A stretch of 64,000 nucleotides of DNA from NCBI RefSeq assembly GCF_004216565.1, contig NZ_SGWV01000008.1, positions 1-64,000 on the forward strand. The letters are read 5' to 3'. The position numbers and the translations under genes were made by a program. The DNA is from Sphaerotilus mobilis. GTDB taxonomy: Bacteria > Pseudomonadota > Gammaproteobacteria > Burkholderiales > Burkholderiaceae_C. A model generated the notes under the pieces. The model was not told the DNA's origin. It saw only the letters and a list, made by a program, of their open reading frames with translations, and searched no databases. Every line of letters begins with the position of its first letter. The first letter of the stretch is position 1. This document shows, piece by piece, positions 37,197-47,175 of this stretch.

Positions 37197-39137
37197 ATGT
37201 CATCCAAGTCCCTTTCCGTCTCGCTGCGTCGCCCGTCGGCGCACCGTTGGACGTCGCTGGTCCGCCTGGTCGGCGGGCTGTTCACGGCGTTTGTCCTCTT
37301 GTGCGCCGTCGCGCCGCTGCGCGCGGCTGAGTTCCTCGAACCCGACCAGGCCTTCAAGCTGTCGGCGCGCAGCCCGGACGGCGCCCAGATCGAGGTGCGC
37401 TACGAGATCGTCGACGACTACTACATGTACCGCGAGCGGCTGGCGGTCGTTGCCGCGCCCGACGGCGTGCAGCTGGGCGCGCCGGTCATCCCGCCGGGCA
37501 AGGTCAAGTTCGACGAGACCTTCCAGAAGGACGTCGAGACCTACCGCCGCGAGCTGGTCTACCGGGTGCCGGTCACCTCGGCACCGGCCGAGTTCAAGCT
37601 GACGGTGACCAGCCAGGGCTGCGCCGATGCGGGCCTGTGTTATCCGCCGCGCGAGCAGGTGCTGAAGGTCAAGACCGACGGCGGTGCGATCCGCTCGGTC
37701 GAGGTCCTGGGCGACGAGGCTGGTGCGGCCTGGACGCCTGTGGCCGCGACCGCGCAGGCGATCACCGCCGTGGCGGCCGTGCAGCCGGCGCCTGCCGCCG
37801 GCTCGGACGATGCGGTCTCGCGCGCGCTGCGCTCGGGCAGCCTGTGGAGCGTCGTCGCGGTGTTCGCGCTGGCGGGCCTGCTGCTGTCCTTCACGCCGTG
37901 TGTGCTGCCGATGGTGCCGATCCTCTCGTCCATCATCGTGGGGCAGGGTGCTGCCACCTCGCGCTCGCGGGGGCTGATGCTGTCGATCAGCTATGCGCTG
38001 GGCTTGGCACTGGTCTACACGCTGTTTGGCGTGCTGGCCGGGCTGGCGGGCGAGGGTCTGGCCGCGACGCTGCAGACGCCGGCGGTGCTGGGCGCCTTCG
38101 CCGCGCTGCTGGTGATCCTGTCGCTGTCGATGTTCGGTGCCTATGAGCTGCAGATGCCGGCGTCCTTGCAGACCCGCCTGACCGCCTGGTCCGGCAACCT
38201 GGGCGGCGGCGGCCATCACCTGGGTGTGTTCGTGATGGGCGGCATCTCCGCGCTGATCGTCGGCCCCTGCGTGGCCGCACCGCTGGCCGGCGCGCTGCTC
38301 TACATCTCGCAGACCCGCGACGTGCTGATCGGCGCGGTCGCGCTGTTCGCGCTGGCCTGCGGCATGAGCGTGCCGCTGCTGCTGGTGGGAGCGTCGGCCG
38401 GTTCGCTGTTGCCGCGCGCCGGTGCCTGGATGGACGGCGTCAAGCGCTTCTTCGGCATCACCATGCTGGCCGTGGCGATCTGGATGCTCACGCCTGTGAT
38501 CCCGACCTGGGTCGCGATGGCCGCCTGGGGCCTGCTGCTGATCGTCTCGGCGGTGCTGCTGGGCCTGCTGGACCGGCTGTCGGACTCCGCCTCGATGCTC
38601 GCTCGCAGCGCCAAGGGCCTGGCCCTCGTGCTCGCGCTGGTCGGCGCGGCGCAGTGGATCGGCCTGCTGTCGGGTGGCCGTTCGGTCTTGCAGCCGCTGG
38701 GCCATCTGGCCGGCGGCGCGGGGCCGGCCTCGGCCGCGGGTGCCAGCGGCGTGACGGCCAAGGTGCCCCACGACGCCGGGCTGGCGGCCTACCGCCGGGT
38801 CAAGACCTCGGCAGAACTCGACCAGATCCTGAAGACCGCTGGCCAGCCGGTGATGCTGGACTTCTATGCCGACTGGTGCGTGTCCTGCAAGGAGTTCGAG
38901 CAGTTCACCTTCCCCGACCCGCAGGTGCAGGCCAAGCTGGCAGGTGCGCTGCTGCTGCAGGCCGATGTGACGGCCAATGACGCGGCCGACCGCGAACTGC
39001 TCAAGCGCTTTTCCCTGTTCGGCCCGCCCGGCATCCTGTTCTTCGACGCCCAGGGTCAGGAACGCAGCGCCGCCCGGGTGATCGGCTACCAGAACGTCCC
39101 GCAGTTCCTGCAGAGCCTGACCAGCGCCGGGCTGTAA
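37197..39137 (+). CDS. dsbD: Thiol:disulfide interchange protein DsbD
   Basis: Inner-membrane protein that carries electrons from cytoplasmic thioredoxin to periplasmic thiol proteins. The 646 residues include a signal peptide and the periplasmic N-domain with its cysteine pair in CADAGLCYPP. Eight membrane helices follow, with the redox cysteines in FTPCVLPMVP and GPCVAAPLAG. The C-terminal thioredoxin-like domain has the CVSC active site (YADWCVSCKEF). All three redox pairs are intact. It is 39 bases after the MFS gene. Confidence 0.96.
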   Translation: MSSKSLSVSLRRPSAHRWTSLVRLVGGLFTAFVLLCAVAPLRAAEFLEPDQAFKLSARSPDGAQIEVRYEIVDDYYMYRERLAVVAAPDGVQLGAPVIPPGKVKFDETFQKDVETYRRELVYRVPVTSAPAEFKLTVTSQGCADAGLCYPPREQVLKVKTDGGAIRSVEVLGDEAGAAWTPVAATAQAITAVAAVQPAPAAGSDDAVSRALRSGSLWSVVAVFALAGLLLSFTPCVLPMVPILSSIIVGQGAATSRSRGLMLSISYALGLALVYTLFGVLAGLAGEGLAATLQTPAVLGAFAALLVILSLSMFGAYELQMPASLQTRLTAWSGNLGGGGHHLGVFVMGGISALIVGPCVAAPLAGALLYISQTRDVLIGAVALFALACGMSVPLLLVGASAGSLLPRAGAWMDGVKRFFGITMLAVAIWMLTPVIPTWVAMAAWGLLLIVSAVLLGLLDRLSDSASMLARSAKGLALVLALVGAAQWIGLLSGGRSVLQPLGHLAGGAGPASAAGASGVTAKVPHDAGLAAYRRVKTSAELDQILKTAGQPVMLDFYADWCVSCKEFEQFTFPDPQVQAKLAGALLLQADVTANDAADRELLKRFSLFGPPGILFFDAQGQERSAARVIGYQNVPQFLQSLTSAGL

Positions 39138-39207
39138 GGCACGCGTCGCGCGGGGCTTCTAAGCTGGCGCGATCGACCTTGCCCGGCCGCTCCGGCCCTT
39201 GCCCGCC

Positions 39208-39726
39208 ATGACCTCTGCCAGCCCGTCCATCCCCGCCATGCCGGCAACCTGCGACCTCTGCGACGTCCACAAGGCCGATCGCAGCGGCGACTTCCGCGTG
39301 CTGCCGCCGGTCTGGCGCAGCTTTGGTGGGCGGACCGCGTTTGCCGGGCTTGTGGTGACGGTGAAGTGCTTCGAGGACAACACCACCGTCAAGCAACTGC
39401 TCGAAGGCCCCGGCCTGGGGCGCGTGCTGGTGGTCGACGGGGGTGGCTCGCTGCGCCGGGCGCTGGTGGGCGGCAACATCGGCGCGGCGGCGGCCCGCAA
39501 TGGCTGGGCCGGCGTGCTGGTCGACGGCTGTGTGCGCGATGTCGCCGAGCTGGCCGCCTGCGATGTCGGCATCCTGGCGCTGGCGCGCATGCCCCTGCCG
39601 ACCGAGCGCCGCGTCGCCGGCGAGGTCGATGTGCCCGTGCAGGTGCAGGGCGTCACGGTGCGTCCGGGCGAGTGGTTGTGCGCCGATGTCGATGGCGTCG
39701 TCGTGATGCCCCGGGCGCCGGCCTGA
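39208..39726 (+). CDS. RraA-like protein (regulator of RNase E / HMG aldolase family)
   Basis: A 172-residue protein with the RraA fold: [12 protein letters not shown] at the start, [32 protein letters not shown] and [10 protein letters not shown], ending [13 protein letters not shown]. The conserved [10 protein letters not shown] and RD pair correspond to the metal/substrate site of class II pyruvate aldolases of this superfamily. Such proteins are annotated either as RNase E inhibitors or as 4-hydroxy-4-methyl-2-oxoglutarate aldolases; sequence alone does not decide. A later ATG at 39238 is an alternative start. Confidence 0.88.
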   Translation: MTSASPSIPAMPATCDLCDVHKADRSGDFRVLPPVWRSFGGRTAFAGLVVTVKCFEDNTTVKQLLEGPGLGRVLVVDGGGSLRRALVGGNIGAAAARNGWAGVLVDGCVRDVAELAACDVGILALARMPLPTERRVAGEVDVPVQVQGVTVRPGEWLCADVDGVVVMPRAPA

Positions 39727-39817
39727 AAGCAGCCGGCGCTCAAGTCCGGGGCTGATCGGCCGACAACAGGGAGACCGGCCAGCGGACGTTTCGGGGGCCG
39801 GTCCAACCTGGCCGCGC

Positions 39818-40684
39818 ATGTCCCCCTTCGTCCTTGCCGATCCCCTGATAGACACGCAGCAACTCGCCACGCTGGTGCGCGACATCGGCATTCCGCCGCG
39901 TCCGCAGCTGCTCGAACGCCTGCACGACGAGCTGACGCATGACCAGCCGCGGCTGGACATGCTGGTGCAGCTGGCCTCCTTCGACGTGGCCATCGCCGCC
40001 GCGCTGCTCAAGGTGGCCAACGCGCGCGGACCGGGCACCCGCGCCGGAGCCGGCACCTTGCGGCGTGCCTTCGAGCAACTGGGCAGCAAGCGCTGCATTG
40101 CCATCCTGAGCGCGCTGGTGCTGCGCAAGGTCCTGCCGGTGCCGTCCAGCACCTTCGAACGGTTCTGGGACGTGGCCCACCGCCGCAGCCTCGCCATGGC
40201 CTGGCTGGCGCGCCAGCTCGGTGTGGTCGAGGCCGATCTGGCACACACCTTCGGGCTGTTCTGCGACGTCGGCATCCCGGTGCTGCTGCAGCGTTTCTTC
40301 AACCCGAGCTACCGCGTCACGCTGGCCGAGGCCAACCTGGGTCATCGGCCGTTCACCGACGTCGAACGCGCCCGCCACAGCACCGATCACGCGGCCGTGG
40401 GCGCCGCGCTGGCGCAGAGCTGGGGCGTCAGCGACGAGATCGTCGAGGCCGTTGCCTGGCACCACGACTACCGGGTCTTCACGCAGCCCGGGCGCAGCCG
40501 GGTCGCCCATCTGGTCGCCCTGGCCTTGGTGGCCGACCGCTACCTGCAGCGCCGCGAGGGGCGCAACCGGCACGGTGAGTGGCAGCGCGGCGGTCAACAG
40601 GCGCTGATCGCCCTGGGTGCGCGCGAGGCCGATTTCGACGTCTGGTGCGACGAGCTGGGCAGCCAGCTCGAACTGATGGTCTGA
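39818..40684 (+). CDS. HDOD domain protein
   Basis: A 288-residue single-domain protein of the HDOD type. The IGIPPRPQLLERL start, LLKVANARGPG, RRAFEQLGSKRCIAIL and HTFGLFCDVGIPVLLQ segments follow the domain pattern, and HSTDHAAVGAALAQSWGV with AVAWHHDYR covers the HD-like end. HDOD proteins lack full HD catalytic residues and act in signalling and stress responses, often through protein contacts. It has no attached output domain. It is convergent with serB. Confidence 0.85.
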   Translation: MSPFVLADPLIDTQQLATLVRDIGIPPRPQLLERLHDELTHDQPRLDMLVQLASFDVAIAAALLKVANARGPGTRAGAGTLRRAFEQLGSKRCIAILSALVLRKVLPVPSSTFERFWDVAHRRSLAMAWLARQLGVVEADLAHTFGLFCDVGIPVLLQRFFNPSYRVTLAEANLGHRPFTDVERARHSTDHAAVGAALAQSWGVSDEIVEAVAWHHDYRVFTQPGRSRVAHLVALALVADRYLQRREGRNRHGEWQRGGQQALIALGAREADFDVWCDELGSQLELMV

Positions 40685-40709
40685 GCCGCCAGGGCGTCCG
40701 GGCGCCGTC

Positions 40710-41429
40710 TCAGGGCCGGACGACGTCCAGCAGCCGGTCCAGGCCGCCGTCCTCAATCGCCACCATGGCCTGCTCGCGCACGGCCGGCTTGGCATGGTGG
40801 GCAACCGACAGACCGACCACCGACATCATCGGCAGGTCGTTGGCACCGTCGCCCATCGCGATCGCCTGATGCGGCTCGATGCCCATCGCGGCGCAGGTGG
40901 CCAGCACCGTGCGGCGCTTTTCCTCGCCGTCGCAGATGTCGCCCCAGGCCTGGTCGACCAGCCGGCCGGTCAGCTGGCCGTCGACGATTTCGAGCAGGTT
41001 GCTGCGGGTCCAGTCCAGGCCCAGGCGCTGCTGCAGGCGATCGGTGAAATAGGTGAAGCCGCCGGAGACCAGCAGCGTCTTCAGCCCGGCAGCCTGGCAG
41101 GCCCGCACCAGCGCCTCGGCGCCAGGGTTGAGCTGCAGGCGTTGCTCGTAGACCTCGTCCAGCGCACGGGCCGGTACGCCCTTGAGCAGGGCGACACGCT
41201 GGCGCAGGCTGTCCTTGTAGTCGGCGATCTCACCGCGCATCGCAGCGGCGGTGATGGCGGCGACCTCCGGCTTGCGGCCGGCGGCATCGGCGATCTCGTC
41301 GATGCATTCGATGTTGATCAGCGTCGAGTCCATGTCGAACGCGATCAGCTTGAAGTCGGCCAGGCGCAGCGGTGGGGTGAAGCCGCGCACGGTGAGGCCG
41401 GGGGCGATCGGGAACGTCGGTTCGGGCAT
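40710..41429 (-). CDS. serB: Phosphoserine phosphatase SerB
   Basis: HAD-superfamily enzyme for the last step of serine synthesis. The 239-residue protein has motif I FDMDSTLINIECIDE (both catalytic aspartates), motif II serine in LLVSGGFTYF and motif IV AMGDGANDLPMM. It lacks the N-terminal ACT-like region of some SerB proteins, as is common in betaproteobacteria. ATG 41429 is chosen over an upstream in-frame ATG at 41513, which adds a Pro-rich stretch with no homology. Confidence 0.95.
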   Translation of the reverse strand: MPEPTFPIAPGLTVRGFTPPLRLADFKLIAFDMDSTLINIECIDEIADAAGRKPEVAAITAAAMRGEIADYKDSLRQRVALLKGVPARALDEVYEQRLQLNPGAEALVRACQAAGLKTLLVSGGFTYFTDRLQQRLGLDWTRSNLLEIVDGQLTGRLVDQAWGDICDGEEKRRTVLATCAAMGIEPHQAIAMGDGANDLPMMSVVGLSVAHHAKPAVREQAMVAIEDGGLDRLLDVVRP

Positions 41430-41509
41430 GGTCGGGGAGGGCAGGCAAGGCGGGAGACATGGCGCGGGGCGCGTGTCCCCGGCAAACCCGGGATTCTCCC
41501 CGATGCGGG

Positions 41510-42625
41510 TCAACCCTGGGTCTTGAACACACCCACAGCTTCGAGCAGCTGGCCGGACTGGCCCTTGAGGGACTGGGCGGCGGCCGACACCTCTTCGACC
41601 AGCGCGGCGTTCTGCTGCGTCACGCTGTCGATCTGCGAAATGGCCTGGTGGACCTGATCGATGGCGCGGCTCTGTTCGCTGCCGGCGTCGGCCATCGAGC
41701 TGATCAGGCCGCCGACACGCCCGACCCGGTCGAGCAGGTCCTGCATGTTGTCACCGGCTTGCTGCACCAGGCGCTGGCCGGCGTCGACCTTTTCGGTCGA
41801 ATCGCCGATCAGCGTCTTGATCTCGCGGGCGGCGGTGGCGCTGCGCTGGGCCAGCGCGCGGACCTCGCCGGCAACGACCGCAAACCCGCGACCCTGTTCG
41901 CCCGCCCGGGCCGCTTCGACGGCGGCATTGAGCGCGAGGATGTTGGTCTGGAAGGCGATGCCGTCGATCACGCCGATGATCTCGTTGATCCGGTTGGCGC
42001 TCTGGTGGATGTCCTGCATGCGCTGCACCACCTGCCCGACCAGTTCGCCACCCTTGGTGGCGACATCGCGGGCGCCGTCCATCTCGCGGCGGGCGTCCTG
42101 GGCGCTCTGGGCATGGCTGCGCACGGTCGAGGCCAGCTCGTCCATCGTGCTGGCGGTCTGCTGCAGCGCGGCGGCCTGGTTCTCGGTGCGGGTCGACAGG
42201 TCGTTGTTGCCCAGCGCGATCTGCTCGGACGCCGAGGCCACGCTGTCGACCGACATGCGCACGCCGCCGACCGTCTCCGACAGGCGCTTGCGCATGTTGT
42301 TGAGTTCGGCACGCAGCCACGACAGCTCGTCGCGCCCGGGCGAGTCGATGCGGCTGACCAGGTCGCCCTTGGCGATGCGCATGACGGCCATCGCGGTGTC
42401 CTCGACCGGTGCCTTGATGCTGGCGCGGATGAACCAGCCGAGCGTCATGCCGATGCCGCCGAGCAGGACGGCAGCGACGACCAGGGCCAGCGCGGCATCG
42501 TCGGCGCCTCGTTCTCGCAAGGGCACGGCAGCGGCGAGCGCGAGGCCGACCAGCATCAGGGTCATCAGGGCAAAGCCGGCCAGGACACGGTTGGCCTGGC
42601 TGTAGCGGCGCAGCAGTTCGATCAT
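41510..42625 (-). CDS. Methyl-accepting chemotaxis protein with minimal periplasmic loop
   Basis: A 371-residue chemoreceptor. ATG 42625 (MIELLRRYSQANR) is chosen over an upstream frame. Two helices (about 15-33 and 44-64) are joined by only about 12 residues, so there is no room for a periplasmic ligand domain. A HAMP-like segment and the long signalling coiled coil follow, with the invariant hairpin tip GVIDGIAFQTNILALNAAVE. It may sense membrane or cytoplasmic state, or work through a partner. No other chemotaxis gene is nearby. Confidence 0.9.
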   Translation of the reverse strand: MIELLRRYSQANRVLAGFALMTLMLVGLALAAAVPLRERGADDAALALVVAAVLLGGIGMTLGWFIRASIKAPVEDTAMAVMRIAKGDLVSRIDSPGRDELSWLRAELNNMRKRLSETVGGVRMSVDSVASASEQIALGNNDLSTRTENQAAALQQTASTMDELASTVRSHAQSAQDARREMDGARDVATKGGELVGQVVQRMQDIHQSANRINEIIGVIDGIAFQTNILALNAAVEAARAGEQGRGFAVVAGEVRALAQRSATAAREIKTLIGDSTEKVDAGQRLVQQAGDNMQDLLDRVGRVGGLISSMADAGSEQSRAIDQVHQAISQIDSVTQQNAALVEEVSAAAQSLKGQSGQLLEAVGVFKTQG

Positions 42626-42770
42626 CGAGATGTCTCCACGGAAGCGCCGGTTTCCGGGGGGGTACTGCTGGGCCGACGCTGACGCGCATGTTGCTTGCAG
42701 ACGAGGCCGCACCATGCGCCGATGAAGGCCGGAAATGCCCGGCATCTGGGCTCCTGCGGTGCCGCGCCCG

Positions 42771-45700
42771 TCAGCGCACGGTGCGGGGCGCCGTCGGCGC
42801 GGGTCGTGCAGGCGATGCGGCCAGCGGCGTGCCGAGCAGCCGGAAGACCTCGCGCACCGCCTGTGCCCTGTCCTTCGGGTCGGGCCAGGCGCGTTCGATG
42901 CGCAGCTTGTCGTTGCCGGCCAGCTTGATGTGGCGGTTCTTCTGCACCAGCTCGATGATCTTCATCGGGTCGATCGGCGGGTTGGGGCGGAAGTGGATGG
43001 CGATCACGCCGGGGCCGGCCTCGATCTTCTGCACGCCCCAGACCTTGGCCTGGATGCGCAGCCGGTGCAGGTCGAACAGGGTCTGGGCCTGCGCCGGCAG
43101 CTTGCCGAAGCGGTCGACCAGCTCTTCGAGCATCGCGTCGATCTTGTCGGCGCGGTCGGTGCTGGCCAGGCGCTTGTACAGGCTCAGGCGCATCTGCACG
43201 TCCGGGCAATAGGCCTCGGGCAGCAGCGCGGGTGCGTGCAGGTTGACCTCGGTCGTGCCGCCGAAGAAGCCGGTCGGCGACAGCAGATCCGGCTCTTGCC
43301 CGTTCTTCAGTGCGCGCACCGCCTCGGCCAGCATCTCGTTGTAGAGCTGGAAGCCGACCTCCATCATGTTGCCGCTCTGGTTGTCGCCCAGCACCTCGCC
43401 GGCGCCGCGGATCTCCAGGTCGTGCATCGCCAGGTAGAAGCCCGAGCCCAGTTCTTCCATGCTCTGGATCGCGTCCAGCCGCTGCTGGGCCTGCTTGGTC
43501 AGGCCCTCGATGTCCGGGACCATCAGGTAGGCATAGGCCTGGTGGTGGCTGCGGCCCACCCGGCCGCGCAGCTGGTGCAGCTGCGCCAGGCCGAACTTGT
43601 CGGCCCGGCTGATGACGATGGTGTTGGCGCTGGGCACGTCGATGCCGGTCTCGATGATGGTCGAGCACAGCAGCAGGTTGTGGCGCTGGGCGACGAAGTC
43701 GCGCATCACCCGTTCCAGCTCGCGTTCGGGCATCTGGCCGTGGGCCACGCCGATGCGGGCTTCGGGCAGCAGTTCCTCCAGCTTCTGGCGCCGGTTCTCG
43801 ATCGTGTCGACCTCGTTGTGCAGGAAGTAGACCTGCCCGCCGCGCTTCAATTCGCGCAGCACGGCCTCGCGGATCGTGCCGGTGGTCTCGTTGCGCACAA
43901 AGGTCTTGATGGCCAGGCGGCGCTGCGGCGCGGTGGCGATCACGCTCAGGTCACGCAACCCTTCGAGCGCCATGCCCAGTGTGCGCGGGATCGGCGTGGC
44001 GGTCAGCGTCAGCACGTCGACCTCGGCGCGCATGGCCTTCATCTGCTCCTTGTGGCGCACGCCGAAACGGTGCTCCTCGTCGATGATCAGCAGGCCCAGG
44101 TTCTTGAACTTCGTCTCCGGGCTCAGCAGCTTGTGCGTGCCGACCACGATGTCGATGGTGCCGGCGGCCAGGCCCTCCATCGCCGCCTTGACCTCCTTGG
44201 GCGAGCGGAAGCGGCTCATCTCGGCGACCTTGACCGGCCAGGGCGCAAAGCGGTCGGCAATCGTCTGGAAGTGCTGCTCGGCCAGCAGCGTGGTGGGTGC
44301 CAGCAAGGCCACCTGCTTGCCGCCGGTGACCGCCACGAAGGCGGCGCGCAAGGCCACCTCGGTCTTGCCAAAGCCGACGTCGCCGCAGACCAGCCGGTCC
44401 ATCGGGCGCGGGCTGATCATGTCCTGGATGACGGCATGGATCGCGGCGGCCTGGTCTGGCGTCTCCTCGAAGCCGAAGCTGGTCGCGAAGGCCTCGTAGT
44501 CCTGCGGGCTGTAGCGGAAAGGATGGCCCTCGCGCGCGGCCCGGCGGGCGTAGAGGTTGAGCAGCTCGGCCGCCGCGTCGCGGACCTGTTCGGCGGCCTT
44601 GCGGCGGGCCTTCTCCCATTGGCCCGAGCCGAGCCGGTGCAGCGGCGCCTCGTCCGCGCTGACGCCCGTGTAGCGGCTGATCAGCTGCAGCTGCGCCACC
44701 GGCACATACAAGGTCGCCTGGTCGGCGTATTCGAGGAACAGGAACTCGTTGCTCGCGCCGTCGCCCGCCAGGTCGATGTTGACCAGCCCTCGGTAGCGGC
44801 CGATGCCGTGGTTGGCGTGCACCACCGGGTCGCCGACCTTCAGCTCGGAGAGGTCCTTGATCAGCGCGTCGACGTCGCTGGTGGCCTCCTGCTTGCGGCG
44901 CCGGCGCACCGTTGGTGTGGTGTCGAACAGCTCGGTCTCGGTGACCAACTGGATGCCGAAGTCGGCCGTCGCATCGGTCCAGAAAAAGCCCGAGGCCATC
45001 GCCGCCGTGGTGATCGCATAGGCGTGGTCGCTGGCGATGAAGGCGGCCAGCGTGTCGACCGGGGGCGGCTCCAACCGGTGGTCACGCAGCAGCTCCAGCA
45101 GGCTCTCGCGCCGGCCGGCGCTCTCGGCCACCACCAGCAGGCGCTGGCCGGTCTCGCGCAGCCGGGCCAGCTGGTCTTCGAGCCGGCGCAGCGGGTCGGG
45201 CGCGCCGCGCTGCACGCTCAGGTCGGGCAGCGGCCGGGCCCAGTCGACAGGGCCCAGGCCGCGCACCGCCAGTTGGGCGAAGTCGTTGCAGCGGGTGAAG
45301 AAACCTTCGCCGCGCAGGAACAGCTCCTCGGGCGGCAGCACCGGCCGTTCCGGGTCGTGCTGTAGGAAGCGGTGGCGCTCGCGGGTCTCGGTCCAGAAGC
45401 GCTCCAGGGCCTCGTCGACCTCGCCGTGCAGCACCAGCGAGGCCTGCTCGCCGAGGTAGTCGAAGAAGGTCGCCGGCTCGTCGAAGAACAGCGGCAGGTA
45501 GTACTCGATGCCCGAGGTGGTGATGCCCTGGGCCATGTCCTTGTAGATGCGGGCGCGGCTTGGGTCGCCGTCCATCTTCTCGCGCCAGCGCGAGCGGAAG
45601 GCGGTGCGCGCCGCGTCGTCCATCGGGAACTCACGGCCGGGCAACAGGCGCACCTCCGGCACGGGGTAGAGGCTGCGCTGGCTGTCCGGGTCGAAGACGC

Positions 45701-46289
45701 GGATCGAGTCGACCTCGTTGTCGAACAGGTCGACCCGGTAGGGCACCAGCGAGCCCATCGGGTAGAGGTCGATCAGCCCGCCGCGCACGGCGTATTCGCC
45801 GGGCGAGACGACCTGGCTGACATGCTGGTAGCCCGCCAGCGTCAGTTGCGAGCGCAGGCCCTGTTCGTCGAGCTTCTGCTTCTGCTTGAAGTGGAAGGTG
45901 TAGGCGGCCAGGAAGGACGGTGGCGCCAGCCGCGTCAGCGCGGTCGTCGCCGGCAGGATCACGACGTCCAGCGGATCGGCCGCCTTGCGCCGCTGCAGCA
46001 CCCGCCAGAGGGTGGCCAGGCGCTCGGAGATCAGGTCCTGGTGGGGGCTGAAGCTGTCGTAGGGCAGGGTCTCCCAGTCGGGGAAGACGGCCACCACCAG
46101 CTCGGGTGCGAAGAAGGCCAGCTCGTCGGGCAGGCGCTGCGCGTCGGCGGGTTCGGCCACGACGATGGCGACCAGCTCGCCGGCCGCCTTGCGGGCCTGT
46201 GCATGACGCGCCAGCAGCAGCGCGTCGGACGAGCCGATGGTGCGCGGGAGCGTGTAGCGTTTTCCGGGGACGAGGGTGGGCAGCTGCAT
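42771..46289 (-). CDS. mfd: Transcription-repair coupling factor Mfd
   Basis: ATP-dependent translocase that removes stalled RNA polymerase and recruits UvrA. The 1172-residue protein from ATG 46289 has the UvrB-like N-domain (ELVVAVFPDWETLPYD), RNA polymerase interaction domain (HANHGIGRYRGL) and the RecG-like motor with Walker A CGDVGFGKTEVAL and DEEHRFGV box, then the TRCF C-domain. Length is normal for the family. The gene diverges from tam, with 40 bases between starts. Confidence 0.97.
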   Translation of the reverse strand: MQLPTLVPGKRYTLPRTIGSSDALLLARHAQARKAAGELVAIVVAEPADAQRLPDELAFFAPELVVAVFPDWETLPYDSFSPHQDLISERLATLWRVLQRRKAADPLDVVILPATTALTRLAPPSFLAAYTFHFKQKQKLDEQGLRSQLTLAGYQHVSQVVSPGEYAVRGGLIDLYPMGSLVPYRVDLFDNEVDSIRVFDPDSQRSLYPVPEVRLLPGREFPMDDAARTAFRSRWREKMDGDPSRARIYKDMAQGITTSGIEYYLPLFFDEPATFFDYLGEQASLVLHGEVDEALERFWTETRERHRFLQHDPERPVLPPEELFLRGEGFFTRCNDFAQLAVRGLGPVDWARPLPDLSVQRGAPDPLRRLEDQLARLRETGQRLLVVAESAGRRESLLELLRDHRLEPPPVDTLAAFIASDHAYAITTAAMASGFFWTDATADFGIQLVTETELFDTTPTVRRRRKQEATSDVDALIKDLSELKVGDPVVHANHGIGRYRGLVNIDLAGDGASNEFLFLEYADQATLYVPVAQLQLISRYTGVSADEAPLHRLGSGQWEKARRKAAEQVRDAAAELLNLYARRAAREGHPFRYSPQDYEAFATSFGFEETPDQAAAIHAVIQDMISPRPMDRLVCGDVGFGKTEVALRAAFVAVTGGKQVALLAPTTLLAEQHFQTIADRFAPWPVKVAEMSRFRSPKEVKAAMEGLAAGTIDIVVGTHKLLSPETKFKNLGLLIIDEEHRFGVRHKEQMKAMRAEVDVLTLTATPIPRTLGMALEGLRDLSVIATAPQRRLAIKTFVRNETTGTIREAVLRELKRGGQVYFLHNEVDTIENRRQKLEELLPEARIGVAHGQMPERELERVMRDFVAQRHNLLLCSTIIETGIDVPSANTIVISRADKFGLAQLHQLRGRVGRSHHQAYAYLMVPDIEGLTKQAQQRLDAIQSMEELGSGFYLAMHDLEIRGAGEVLGDNQSGNMMEVGFQLYNEMLAEAVRALKNGQEPDLLSPTGFFGGTTEVNLHAPALLPEAYCPDVQMRLSLYKRLASTDRADKIDAMLEELVDRFGKLPAQAQTLFDLHRLRIQAKVWGVQKIEAGPGVIAIHFRPNPPIDPMKIIELVQKNRHIKLAGNDKLRIERAWPDPKDRAQAVREVFRLLGTPLAASPARPAPTAPRTVR

Positions 46290-46329
46290 GGCGGCGGATT
46301 CTAGGGAGCGCCCGTCAGAATCCCGGCCC

Positions 46330-47115
46330 ATGACGGACTGGAACGACACCCTCTACCTGCGCTTTGGCGACCAGCGCACACGCGCGGCCGTGGACCTGCT
46401 GGCGCGGGTCCGGCCTGACCCGGCGGTCGCCGTCGCCGAGGTGGTCGACCTCGGCTGCGGCCCCGGCAATTCGACCGCGCTGCTGGCCGCGCGCTGGCCC
46501 GGCGCCCGCATCACCGGCGTCGACAACTCAGCGGCGATGCTCAAGGCGGCTCGGCAGGCCTTGCCGGCGCTGGACTGGGTCGAGGCCGACGTGTCGACCT
46601 GGCGCGCGCCGGCCGGGCGACCGGTCGATGTGCTGTTCGCCAATGCGGTCTTCCAGTGGGTGCCGGACCACCGCCGCTTGCTGCCGCAGCTGCTGGCACA
46701 GGTCCGACCGGGCGGCGTGCTGGCCCTGCAGATGCCCGCCAACCGCGACGAGCCCAGCCACCGCTGGATGCGCGAGCTGCCCGGTCCCTGGGCCGGCCGG
46801 CTGGGCGTGGCGGCCCAAGCCATGAACCATGTGCTGGAGCCCGCCGACTATTACGACCTGCTGGCGCCGCTCGCCGCCGAGGTCGACATCTGGGAGACCC
46901 GTTACGAACAGGTCATGGCCGATGCGGATGCCATCGTCGATTGGGTACGTGCGACCGGCTTGCGGCCTTTCCTGGATGCGCTGGCCGATGACGGCGAGCG
47001 CGCGGCCTACCTGGCGGCCTACCGCGAACGCATCGACGCGGCCTACCCAGCGCGCGTCGACGGGCAACGGCTGTTCCGCTTCCCGCGGAGATTCGTGGTG
47101 GTGCGGCGGGCCTGA
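46330..47115 (+). CDS. tam: Trans-aconitate 2-methyltransferase
   Basis: SAM-dependent enzyme that methylates trans-aconitate, which otherwise inhibits aconitase. The 261-residue protein has motif I VVDLGCGPGNSTALL, the acidic end GVDNSAAML, the post-motif FANAVFQWVPDH and the family-specific QMPANRDEPSHRWMRE. ATG 46330 is chosen by alignment with Tam; an upstream frame to 46276 overlaps the mfd promoter region. Class I methyltransferases are similar to one another, but the NRDEPSH and AVFQW motifs favour Tam. Confidence 0.9.
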   Translation: MTDWNDTLYLRFGDQRTRAAVDLLARVRPDPAVAVAEVVDLGCGPGNSTALLAARWPGARITGVDNSAAMLKAARQALPALDWVEADVSTWRAPAGRPVDVLFANAVFQWVPDHRRLLPQLLAQVRPGGVLALQMPANRDEPSHRWMRELPGPWAGRLGVAAQAMNHVLEPADYYDLLAPLAAEVDIWETRYEQVMADADAIVDWVRATGLRPFLDALADDGERAAYLAAYRERIDAAYPARVDGQRLFRFPRRFVVVRRA

Positions 47116-47175
47116 GCGTGTCGGCCCGCAGCCGCTCTAGCTGCTTACCCGCTGACCCGCCTACCCGCGTACCTA

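Noticed and set aside
42735-45365. An 876-codon open frame opposite mfd
   Set aside because: Antisense shadow of mfd; the opposite strand has complete helicase motifs.
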